This document shows, piece after piece, positions 1 to 9,698 of a stretch of DNA of 64,000 nucleotides. Every line of letters begins with the position of its first letter. Within the stretch, counting starts at the first letter, position 1. Below the pieces are notes generated by a model. The model was given only the letters and a program-made list of their open reading frames with translations, made no database searches and had not been told where the DNA came from. Origin of the DNA: Sarcomyxa edulis (taxonomy: Eukaryota > Basidiomycota > Agaricomycetes > Agaricales > Mycenaceae); contig QUOL01000004.1 in assembly GCA_009761415.1 (NCBI GenBank), positions 124,001 through 188,000 on the forward strand, in the 5' to 3' direction. A program made the position numbers and the translations under genes.

Positions 1-565
1 CAGACGCAACCTAGGTGACAGAAATGAGGAAACCAGTGCCATTGAATCGCAGATCCATGTGAGTATGTCATGATTATCTGCATGCATCACGATACGGTGT
101 AGGTCCGAGTCTAGAGACCGCCCAGAAAACGAACTTGCCAGTGAAAGACTCTACTTGCAGGCACAGCCATCACGTGGACGTCGCGTTCTTACACGCTCGT
201 GCCAAACAATCATCGATTAATCATCCCCGACCAACCGACCGAGTTTACAATAACTCAGGAATTCGCTGACCGTCGATAGCCCTGCCATCGAGTTGATCTT
301 CCGAGTCAAGGCTCAAGAGGAGACGCCTCCGCGCTCACGGCCGCCGCCGTTTGATTAATGAAGCGAACTCAGAGCTAGTCGAGGGCTTATTCGGTCAAAC
401 GATCACTTTCAATGGCATGCAGATACTGGTATTATAGATCAGAGTCGTAGAGACAAGTTGAGTGTTCTCAATTACACTGCACTAGGGTATGGAGTTGCAA
501 TAACCGTTCGTAAGTATACGGTCCGAAAAATCCAATGACAACTATTGCAATAATTTGACCTCCAC

Positions 566-1374
566 TTATGCGTAGTGGAGCCAATCATCGAAGTTGGTGT
601 AAGGAATGGTGATCCCAGTCGCAGTCCAAGCAAGAATAGGATCCCAGAAGTTTGTAACAACATCCGCAGAGCTCCTGCAAACAAGGATGAGGGCAAGAGA
701 CAATGAGATAACATGGTATAGAACATACACGGGCCATGTAGTAACACCGGCATCTGAAAAGGCACCGTAGATGAAGTCGATGTAGTTCTGCTGGGTAATA
801 GGGCAGCCACCAGCTTGCCAAGCACAGTCACCAACGATACCGGCATAGACCTTGAAAGTTGAACGAACATTGATCAGCTAAGTGTAGAAGGACAAAAACT
901 ACCAGACATACATTGTAGTCCAAGTGGGGGAGGTCTGCAGCGGCAGGGAGAGTAATCCCAGGGTTGGTGCATCCAACCACGAATACCACTGAGGAGGCCT
1001 GGTGCTCGGAGTCAGTACGACGGACACAAGGAGTAGACAGAACCATGAACCTCTTGGCATGTCGCAGCGGCAACGCAACTTTTCTCGCTCCATAGATCTG
1101 TGGAAGCGGTAGAGTTGATGGTGGAGATGCAATGGCCAACCTGAGGAAAATTCATGGGTAAACATCGCTACGAGAAATGCTTTGTAGAAAGTCTACTCAC
1201 TACCTGGGCACACGCGAGACTATAAAAGCCTGACGGGTTGATGCCGATGTACTTCTCCGCCTCGACACACTCCTGAGAGAGGCGTGCGGAGAGTGGGGAG
1301 CGGGAAGGTAAAACTGCAGCAGAGGCGGAAGCTATCTGGAGGAGGGCCAAAGCGAGAGCGGGGTACAATTGCAT
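566..1374 (-). CDS. Small secreted cysteine-rich protein, array copy 1
   Basis: Five short exons give about 193 residues. The start at 1374 opens with a typical signal peptide (basic-free N-terminus, Leu/Ala-rich core, ASASA-A at residues 16-20). The mature part has eight cysteines and ends in FDDWLHYA. Introns are phase 0 except the last: the first donor follows CAQV, the second lies between CQE and ASS, the third follows LDYN, and the last splits the Val codon after TTWP. Reading any one frame through gives stops, so the spliced model is needed. I do not recognise the family. It looks like an Agaricomycete secreted protein, possibly effector-like, but that is inference. It is a tandem paralogue of the copy at 2064-2872. 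Confidence 0.75.
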
Positions 1375-1463
1375 AGTAAAGATGTAGTAGGGGGGTAATG
1401 AACGACGTAGGTTGAGGGCTTATCAGACGTAGAGCTGATAAGTATAGTGACCCATGGATGCAG

Positions 1464-1470
1464 CTTTATA
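1464..1470 (-). promoter_or_regulatory. Probable TATA box of array copy 1
   Basis: TATAAAG on the minus strand, about 90 bp upstream of the start codon at 1374. It is conserved at the equivalent place in copy 2. Position and conservation support a core promoter element; the transcription start is not known. Confidence 0.5.
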
Positions 1471-2063
1471 GGAAGAGTTTGCGGCGAGGGATGACCGGGA
1501 TGGAGGAAACGGACTCTGGTATGCCGAGGCAAGATCATGCCCACAAGTAAATCCTCGCTACCCAAATGCAACCTAGGCGACCGAAATGACAAAAGACATC
1601 ACTGCCCTTGAGTTCATGTGAGGCCATCATAATGTGTAGATCCGAGTCTAGGAACCGCACAGAAGACGAATAGACTCCAAGTGACCAAGTCTACAAACGA
1701 ACTTGCCAGAGAAAGAAGAAGCACAGCCACCACGTGGACGTCGCGTTCTTACACGCTCGTGACAAACAACCATCCCCGACCAACCGACCGAGTTTACAGT
1801 AACCCAGGAATTTGCTGACCGTCGATAGCCCTACCATCGAGTTGATCGTCCGAGTCAAGACCTCAGATGAGATGCCTCGCGCTCACGGCCGCCCTTTGAC
1901 CATTGAAGCGAACTCAGAGGGTTTATTCAGTCGAACGATCACTTTCAATTTAGATAATGGTATTACGGATCAGAGTCGTAGAGACAAGTTGAATGTTCTC
2001 AATTACATTGCACTAGGGTATAGAGTTGCAATGACCGTTCATAAGTATACGGTCCGAAAAGTC

Positions 2064-2872
2064 TTATGCGTAGTGGAGCCAATCATCAAAGTTGGTGTAG
2101 GGGATGGTGGTCCCAGTTGCAGTCCAAGCAAGAATAGGATCCCAGAAATTTATGACGACCTCGGCAGAGCTCCTGAAAACAATGATGAGGGCGAGAGACG
2201 ATGAGATTGAATGGTATAGAACATACACGGGCCATACGGTAACATCGGCATCTGAAAAGGCACCGTAGATGAAGTCGATGTAGTTCTGCTGGGTAATAGG
2301 GCAGCCACCAGCTTGCCAAGCACATTCACCGACGATACCGGCATAGATCTTGAAAGTTGGAAGAACATTGATTAGCTAAGTGTAAAAGGACAAATACTAC
2401 CAGACGTACGTTGTAGTTCAAGTGAGGGAGGTTTGCAGCGGCAGGGAGAGTAATCCCGGGGTTGGTGCATCCAACCACAAACACCACTGAAGAGGCCTGG
2501 TGCTCGGAGTCAGTACGACGGACAAAAGGAGTAGACAGAACCATGGACCTCTTGGCATGTCGCAGCGGCAACGCAGCTTTTCTCGCTCCATAGATCTGTG
2601 GAAGCGGTAGAGTTGATGATGGAAATGCACTGATCAACCTGAGGAAGATTTATAGGTTAGAAAATCGGTACGAAGAACACATTATAAGGTTGACTCACTA
2701 CCCGGGCACACCCAGAACTATAGAAGCCTGACGGGTTTATACCGATGTACTTCTCCGCCTCGACGCAGTCCTGAGAGAGGCGTGCAGAGATTGGAGAGCG
2801 GGAAGGCAAGACTGCAGCAGAGGCGGAGGCTATCTGGAGGAGGGCCAGAGCGAGAGCGAGGTACAATTGCAT
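2064..2872 (-). CDS. Small secreted cysteine-rich protein, array copy 2
   Basis: Paralogue of copy 1 with the same five-exon structure, intron positions, signal peptide and eight cysteines, about 193 residues, ending in FDDWLHYA. All splice sites are intact, so both copies look functional. Compared with copy 1 I count about 18 amino-acid replacements, for example SLACAQV to SSGCARV, VGHCIST to VDQCISI and GVTTWP to DVTVWP. The cysteines and the C-terminal block are unchanged. Function unknown. The upstream region shares the array promoter and lies head-to-head with the LIN1-like gene at 3314. Confidence 0.75.
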
Positions 2873-2948
2873 ATTGAAGATGATAGTGAATGTAGAATGA
2901 AGGGTTATCAGACGTAAGGCTGATGAGTATAGTGACCCATGGATGCAG

Positions 2949-2955
2949 CTTTATA
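2949..2955 (-). promoter_or_regulatory. Probable TATA box of array copy 2
   Basis: TATAAAG on the minus strand about 80 bp upstream of the start at 2872, in the same context (ATGCAGC on the plus strand next to it) as the element of copy 1. Confidence 0.5.
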
Positions 2956-3313
2956 GGCAAAGAGTTCGCGGCGAGGGATGGCCGGGATGGAGGAAACAGA
3001 TTCTGCCAGTGGGATGCCGAGGCAAGGTCACGGCCACAAGTAAATCCTCGCTACCTAGATGCAACCTAGGTGACCGAAATGAGAACATACATCACTGCCC
3101 TTAAGTTCATGTGAGGCCATCATGATGCGTAGATCCGAGTCTAGAGACCGCCCAGAAAACGAACTCCAAGTGACCAAGTCAAGTCCGACTGATCAAGTCT
3201 CCCAACGAAGAGAAAGATGCACAGCCACCACGTGGACGTCGCGTTCTTAAAGTTACACGCTCGTGACAAACAACCATCCCGACCGACCGACTTTACACAC
3301 GCCACGGGTTGCA

Positions 3314-4552
3314 ATGCCTCCTCGAACAGGTCAAAAGAGAGCAGCAGGCTCAAATGCAGAAGCCTCCACTTCTAAATCTGCCCCACATGCGGCCAAGAAA
3401 ACGCGCTTTGTTGACCCCTCCGAAGACCCAGTCAATTTTGCCGAGGAAGTCGACTCTACTCTCGAGAACCCATCCGCACATCGCAAAGGCCGCGTAAAGA
3501 ACGAGGGATACGATTCCGATTCTAGTGACGACGGGGAGGGCGTTGTGACGAGCAGAAAGAAAGCACGAGAAGAGGATGAAGACGACGATATGTTTGCAAC
3601 GGGAGAAAAGGAGGACAAGAAGGACGAGCCAAGTGCGAAGAAGAAGAAGGAAGAATATCTGAGATTGGGGGATATAGAAGGTCAGGAGTTTGGAGATGAA
3701 TCAGAATCAGAGGAGGAGGATGTGCCAGAAGATGAAGACGATGCTGAACGGCGAAAGAAGGAAGGCATGGGATTCGAATTATCTTCGTTCAATATGCGGG
3801 AGGAGATGGAGGAAGGAAAGTTCACGGAGGATGGGTCCTACGTACGATCCTTCGATCCACATGGCGTTCATGATCGCTGGATGGACGGGCTAGATGATAA
3901 GGATATCAAATTGGCAAGGCGGCGAAAAAGGCAACAAGAGCGGGAACAGAAGGAGAGGATCAAGGCTGAGGAACGAGAACTGGAACAGAGTGGTGGGAAG
4001 GGAGGGCTGGAGAAGGAACTTCTTGCGATGCTGAAAAAGGGAGAAACAGTTCTAGAGGCCTTACAGCGACTCGGCGCTTTAGCGAAGAAAACTCGAAAGA
4101 AAAGGTGGGTAATCTGTCTTTCTCCATCCTCCCAGGACACTTGCTTGACAACTCGATGATCGTATAGTGACAAAGCAAAGCCGCCACCTAATGCTATGAA
4201 CGTCGATAAAGTAGCCAAGGCTCCTTCTGACATCGACCACATCACGCATCTCGCCTCCAATATAATGTCTCTCGGTGACACCGATATCTACTCGAAAACA
4301 TACGAAGAGCTTGTTCGTGTTGTCCGATCTTCAGGTCTAGTGGAACCATCGTGGACGCCCCCATCCGCTGATGTCAAATATGAATATAAATGGGATGTTC
4401 CTGGAGCTCAAACCGACGCTTCATTCGGTCCATTTGGTGAGGATGAGATGAAGTCTTGGTACAAAGCCGCGTATTTTGGGACGGCAGGAGAAAAAGTGAA
4501 AGTACGGGTAATTGGAGGGGACTGGAAAGACTGGGACGATATTCTCGATTAG
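3314..4552 (+). CDS. GYF-domain U5 snRNP protein, LIN1/CD2BP2-like
   Basis: Two exons (3314-4104 and 4168-4552) joined in phase 2. The start MPPRTGQK is preferred over an upstream in-frame ATG at 3263, because family members start with a short basic tail. The N-terminal two thirds is acidic and lysine-rich with nuclear-localisation-like KKTR and KKKK runs. The conserved block SFNMREEMEEGKF, then FDPHGVHDRWMDG, is typical of CD2BP2/Lin1. The C-terminus carries a GYF domain (YEYKWDVPGAQ, then FGPFGEDEM and W.K..YF). In known orthologues this domain binds proline-rich spliceosomal partners and the protein joins the U5 snRNP. The gene ends tail-to-tail with RAD54, 195 bp apart. Its promoter is the right edge of the secreted-protein array. 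Confidence 0.88.
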
Positions 4553-4747
4553 CATATCGGTCGTGTACTATTTTATGCTTCGTGTACTTGTACTTCTTGG
4601 TTGTAATGCTAGCTCTGCCCGCCTTCTCAAATCCGGGTGAAGAAATATCGGGTGTCCGTGCATTGTGAATGATATACAAGTTTCTACTCTACTGTTGCGG
4701 TGTGGTATAATATGCTGATGTATAAGTGAAAGGATAACGATGATACT

Positions 4748-7700
4748 TCAGTGACTGATGTATTGGAAGACGAAATTGACTTCTGGTAACCCGACCTCTG
4801 CGCGCAACAGATCGTCGTGATTGTTCTTGAGCTCAGGATTAGTAAAATGATTCCACCTAGATAGTGACGGTCAAGATCATAGATACTCTCGAGTGAACGA
4901 CAAACACGTACGTGCTAGCATCCCCGTACAACAGCGCGGGGGCCTTGATGATTTGTTTCCCATTTTTACACCGTTTGCACTTGAAGGTTTCGTGGGTCTC
5001 GCAGAGAGTGTCTTCGTTGAACAAGAACAGCTGACGAAGAGCATCGAGGGAGAAATGCCTCTCAGTGTCTTCCTTCTCGTCTACTACAGCAGACGAAAGA
5101 GCTTGTTTGTTAGCCTGGCGTTGGAAGATTTTCTCCTCGATCGTCCCAGTGGTGATAAACCGATAAACGAAACCTAGGAGTTCATTCAGACTATGATAAT
5201 CAACAAGAAAGAGTGGTGAACGTACACTCCTTCTTCTGGCCGTCACGCCACACTCGAGCAAGAGCCTGCTGATCCGCAGCCGGATTCCAATCTATTGAGT
5301 CGCTCAGCTCGGGTAGGGTACACACTAGGTACAACCCACGTACCAGGATCGAATAGAATCAGCCGATTGGCACCAATAAGGTTGATACCACATCCACCCG
5401 CCTTACTACTTAACAAGAATATAAACTCTTTGCCTTCTGGATCATTAAACTGATCCACGAGTTTCTGGCGCTTGTTAATGCCCATGCTGCCGTCCAAACG
5501 GAAGAAACCATATCTAAGTGTGCAAAGTTAGTATGTCAAGAACCTGAACAGCGCTAGTCAACGAACTTTTTGGTGCGGCACATCTTCTCGAAGAGATCCA
5601 GAGTCTGCGTGTAGTTGCTGATCAACACGATCTTATCTGTCGTTTGTGTCCGCAGGTGATGCAAAAACCTGAATAGGAACAAACACATCGTTAGCGCGGT
5701 GGAGCGATGCTGATAGGAATAATATATACCGTTCCAGAACCAAGAACTTGCCACTCCAATCGCATCTCACTGTATGGTTTCTACCCCTTTCTTTACTCGT
5801 CGCCCCAGCACCAGCGAATCCCTCTGGTATCAAGTGGTCAGAGCCCTGCAAGTCATTTGGTAAATCCAAAAGCTCGGGATGATTGCACAGTTTCTTGAGA
5901 ATGTTGATCGCTTTGAGAGGTTGGGAATGTGCCCCTCGCAGAAGGGCTTTGATTTCGGGCGATGAGATGAATAAGCGATATAAGGATAACTGGAACTCGG
6001 AGAGACCGCAGAAGACGACTTGTTCGTACTTGACGGGCACTAGCGTCGATAACGTCACTTCAGTCGAGCAATCAAGTTATATGTCACGTTGTGGAACATA
6101 CGGTATTTGGATAGTAGATCATTGGTTCTACGAATAATGAATTTGGTCACAAGACCCCCAAGCTCCTTGAGTTTCTTCTCACTAGCAGCTTTGATGTCGT
6201 CGCTAGCTGTGGAATCACGACCACGAACGATAGCCAGTTCGAAATTCTTGCGGAAATCATTCTTCGAACCTAGGAAATTGGGATTGGCGAAATTAAGTAA
6301 TGAGAAGTATTCGGAAAGGTCGTTCTACACGATAATCAGCATGCCATTTGTACAAGAAAAGGCAAGCATACCTGGATAGGTGTTCCAGTGAGTATTACGC
6401 GTCGTTTGACATCAAGGGAGTTTAGAGCTTGGAAAGTCTGGGAATCTGTTTCGAACGTTTGAGCTTTTCAAGTCAGCAGGTAAATACTGATAGCATCTAC
6501 CTGAATTCTTGAGTCTATGGCCTTCATCACAAAGAAGAAGGCCTATACTGCAATTTGCTAGATGCTCTGTAAGTGAACGTAGAGTCTCGTACGATACGAT
6601 CATCACTGCAGGGTAGATTAGCGCGCGTATAAGATCAATGGATCATTTCAAGGGTACCTGGTTGTGTCACATTTCTTCCTCGAGCAGCAACCCAGCGCGC
6701 TACCCTGTCAATCAAGTCCGCTTTGGTGCCTTTTCCGTCAACGGCCAAAGCTGTTATCGCGTCCTTGCCGAGCCATTTGACTAGTGATGCGCATGAACAC
6801 AATTCGAACGAATGATGATCACTTTCGGCTTACCCAGTTCATTAGCCCAATTCTTGACAAGACTAGAAGGACATGCGATGATGCATTTCTCGATGGACGG
6901 TTTACCAGGATGTGGCGACTGCTTGAGCAATGTCCAGAGGAGTGCGATGCATTGGAGTGTCTTTCCTAGACCCATCTCATCGGCCATGATACAGCCATAT
7001 TGATTATCCACAAGCATTCCAGTCGTGCACTTATAAAGAAACTGGAGAGCGACTCATCAGCACAGGATGTGAGAGACTCAACGCCAAACATACCTTTACA
7101 CCCTCGACTTGATGCGGTCGTAAAACCTTTGTCAAGCGTGGATCAATCACAACTGGCACCTTATCAACCTTGTGCTTCTTGTCTTTGTTCTCGCCTAAAA
7201 GCTCCTTGAGACTCTTGTGTGGGTTGAACATGCCGGCCGTCTTTTCTCTGGCCTCTTTCGCAGCCTTCTCCTTCGCTTCTTCCTTCTCTCGCTCCTTCTT
7301 CTCTTCGTCTGTTTCTCGATCGTCGATCGTTGGATCATAAAGCACAATTGCGTGGTCCTCCATCGGGTCGTGCAAAGGTCGAGGAATGATCTTGGCTTGG
7401 GGTCGAATCCCGAGAGAAACATTGGATGGAAAGAGTGGAACATTCTCTCCGTCTTTGTTCGTCATCGAGGGCATCGAGAATCTTCGCGATGCTCCAAAGA
7501 CTTGCTCAAATGGTTTCGGCTTGTACACGGGGTATTTCTTCACTGCAGCAAGCAGGTCCTCCTCGTTGTGATAGTTCCCATCCTTGTCGTCCTTCTTCTT
7601 TTTCTTCTTCCTAGCAAGCTCTGCTTCTGAGTCAGACTCATCTGCTTGTTGGTCTTTGTAGGAAACGCGTTTCCGTTTCCGTTGGGGCTGATGACGGTCA

Positions 7701-7807
7701 ATGGAGACGGCAAGAGTTGGGGGCTTGAACGGTTTGTTGACACGAGTGCTCTCTTGAAGTCTATCGACAACCTTTCCATCGGTGGTCGTCGGAATGCGAC
7801 GTAGCAT
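4748..7807 (-). CDS. RAD54: DNA repair and recombination ATPase RAD54
   Basis: Multi-exon SNF2-family gene. The N-terminus ([12 protein letters not shown], then NKPFKPPT, a basic KKKKKK stretch) leads to [17 protein letters not shown]. Walker A is [17 protein letters not shown], the DEAH-box equivalent is [11 protein letters not shown], and motif V is [20 protein letters not shown]. Next come [17 protein letters not shown] and the RAD54-specific zinc-like [13 protein letters not shown] segment. It ends in [11 protein letters not shown]54 remodels chromatin and drives Rad51 strand exchange in homologous recombination. I start it at 7807; the frame stays open another 170 codons upstream, but that stretch has no conserved sequence. 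Internal exon borders were not all resolved. Convergent with the LIN1-like gene. Confidence 0.93.
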
Positions 7808-8583
7808 GATACCGAGAACAAGGTGAGTATGTCGAGTCACGAAGCAAAGTTTGTCGGGCACGGTCAACAATCGGTCACAAATTGATGAATCATTGAGACG
7901 CGTTTGTAACGTGACCGCATCACAGTCACAGGGCCACCGCCTCCACAGAACCACCATGCTGCAGTACACATCGTGACTTCGATAGGCCACTGTGGTCCTG
8001 TGTGCCTCATGGATCCCGGTGGCCCAAGCCACAATTCTACCACAGTGCATCTTCGAAGTTCCACTGTGGTTGCCAATAGTATCAGTGGACTGTGGCATGA
8101 GTAACATCCACTGGGCCACTGCCGGTGCCGAGTCTGCTGAATATACCGACGTCTGCCGCAAGGTAATAATTTGGAGGTGCGTGTCCACTATGCTATGTGG
8201 ACGAACTAAAGGACGGGACGTTCGATATTTCCATATTCTGACGAAGATCCGACATAGATAACCAAATTGTACGCTCATAATACTTGATGTACGGCCAAAT
8301 ATCAATATCAAATTCATTTAACCACACATCTCGCTGGAAACGCATGGCGATGCCCGTCTTGTGCTGCTTCGATAACTGGACATCTTGCCTCGTTCATCTT
8401 CATTTCGATCGCTGTCTGTTCCGATTTGGGCATGGTTTACAAGTTGTACGACCATCCAGGCGCTTAAGTCCTCAATACTCCGATCGCTATGCATCGGGGA
8501 GCGCTCCTTCTCGTCAAGAAAATATAAAAGCTCAGGGACGCGACTCGACATGCCACTCAAGTCTATTACACTCAAGCGCTCCT
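7808..8583. other. Intergenic region with repeated CCACTGTGG-type motif
   Basis: Shared upstream region of RAD54 (minus) and the membrane/coiled-coil gene (plus). Near-palindromic CCACTGTGG or CCACAGTG variants occur around 7987, 8038, 8062 and 8091, with related CCACTG at 8108. The rest shows no supportable gene. The long minus-strand frame through it is only the open extension of RAD54. Confidence 0.45.
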
Positions 8584-9340
8584 ATGTGTTCTATCGAGAA
8601 CAACCCGATTCTGACACTCGCTTCTGACATCGTCTCATTCATCGATTTCCTACCCAGCAATGTTTTTCGTTTTGGCACCATCGCCATCTGCATCTCACTC
8701 GTCCTCCGAAATTTCATCCAGCCCATCCTCCCCACCGTGCGGATTGAGGAACTGAAACGCAGTCTGGAAGATATTCAGCAGACTTTGGATGATGCGGCAG
8801 AGCAAGGATTATTGCTTGATCACAATTCTTTGGATGCTGCTCGCTTGTCACTCAAAAAGTACGCGTTTTCTCTGTGTTACCTCTTTGTCCGACGGGCTGC
8901 TGACACTATCTATCAGATTTCAAATCGAGCACTCCAATCTTCTCGCGGAGACCGTTCGTCGAGCCACTTGGCGGTGGATGGAGTATGTCGCGTTCTTCAA
9001 GGGGCTTTCGTTCGCAATCATGCGATGTCAACAACGAGTGGATCACTTACGAGTCATGGTAATCGTGAGTGTGGAATGTTCCCTCTCTGCCTACCCTCGT
9101 GCTCAAGCTCATCATGTCGCGTCTACAGTTGACCACGGAAAAGGAGCGACGCGACGGATATAAAGCAGACATTGAGAGGATTGCATTAGCGGATCGCTGT
9201 CCACCACTAAGTATGTGCGTCATTTCCGTTTCAAATTTTGAGTGGCTTCGATTCTTATTCATCTATTAGCTCCCCAACCTCCGAAGCCGATAGCTCGGCC
9301 CTCCACATGCATCATCGCTATCCACCACATGAATGATTGA
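8584..9340 (+). CDS. Membrane-anchored coiled-coil protein, unknown function
   Basis: Four exons (8584-8858, 8917-9058, 9129-9210, 9270-9340) with consistent phases give about 189 residues. The N-terminus has a hydrophobic stretch (VFRFGTIAICISLVLRNF, about residues 27-45) that should span or anchor in a membrane. It is followed by charged helices: RIEELKRSLEDIQQTLDD, a segment with WRWMEY and GLSFAIMRCQQRVDHLR, and EKERRDGYKADIERI. The overall pattern (single membrane segment, conserved Trp helix, then a coiled coil with ERR..Y.ADIE) matches a group of short Agaricomycete proteins of unknown role. That match is from general recognition only. The last exon is the least certain. No function is assigned. 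Confidence 0.6.
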
Positions 9341-9394
9341 ACCACATTGATAACATACCACATTATGCATATGTAGCAATACCTTGAGCCACAC

Positions 9395-9482
9395 ATCATG
9401 CCTTGTACTTGTTCCCATCATGCCTTGTACTTGTTCCCATCATGCCTTGTACTTGTTCCCATCATGCCTTGTACTTGTTCCC
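9395..9482. repeat. Minisatellite, 4 x 22 bp
   Basis: Four perfect head-to-tail copies of ATCATGCCTTGTACTTGTTCCC (22 bp), followed by a partial ATCA. No spacers, so it is not a CRISPR array. It lies between the 3' ends of two convergent genes. Apart from this repeat, 9341-9698 holds nothing I can identify. Confidence 0.95.
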
Positions 9483-9698
9483 ATCAATTTCCCTCTTTCT
9501 CAACTTTCAATTGTTGTATTGCTATGTATAACGTTATGACTGAGAGATATATCCACCAACTCAAATGTGCCGTAGGATAAAGTACGATAAGTAGATCGAG
9601 CGTATACTGCAATCAACCAAGGAATACAATGTATTCAACGAGGGAATCTACAGTAGCAAGCAAAACGTCAACAAAAACATAACTCCTCAGTCACATCA

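Larger units (their letters stand above)
1..3300. repeat. Tandem segmental duplication, unit about 1.5 kb
   Basis: Three copies of a flank beginning CAACCTAGGTGACCGAAATG lie near 7, 1567 and 3061, and the two full gene copies are offset by 1498 bp (start codons at 1374 and 2872). Similarity covers the coding region, its introns, the upstream region and the downstream intergenic DNA (about 262-565 matches 1815-2063). It breaks near 3290-3300, just before the next gene. The genes read leftward, so the flank at 1-260 is the promoter-side flank of a further copy whose coding part would lie left of the window. Seen directly in the sequence. Confidence 0.9.

Noticed and set aside
1812..2204. Plus-strand frame of 130 codons across the array spacer and the 3' part of copy 2
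   Set aside because: It lies antisense to the spliced secreted-protein gene and the matching stretch in copy 1 (about 262-620) is broken, so it is not conserved between units.
7808..8317. 170-codon open upstream extension of RAD54
   Set aside because: The extension has no family sequence, and the composition changes to Cys/Trp/His-rich nonsense-like text; start placed at 7807.
9395..9482. Direct repeats resembling a CRISPR array
   Set aside because: Copies are contiguous with no spacers, in a eukaryotic genome.
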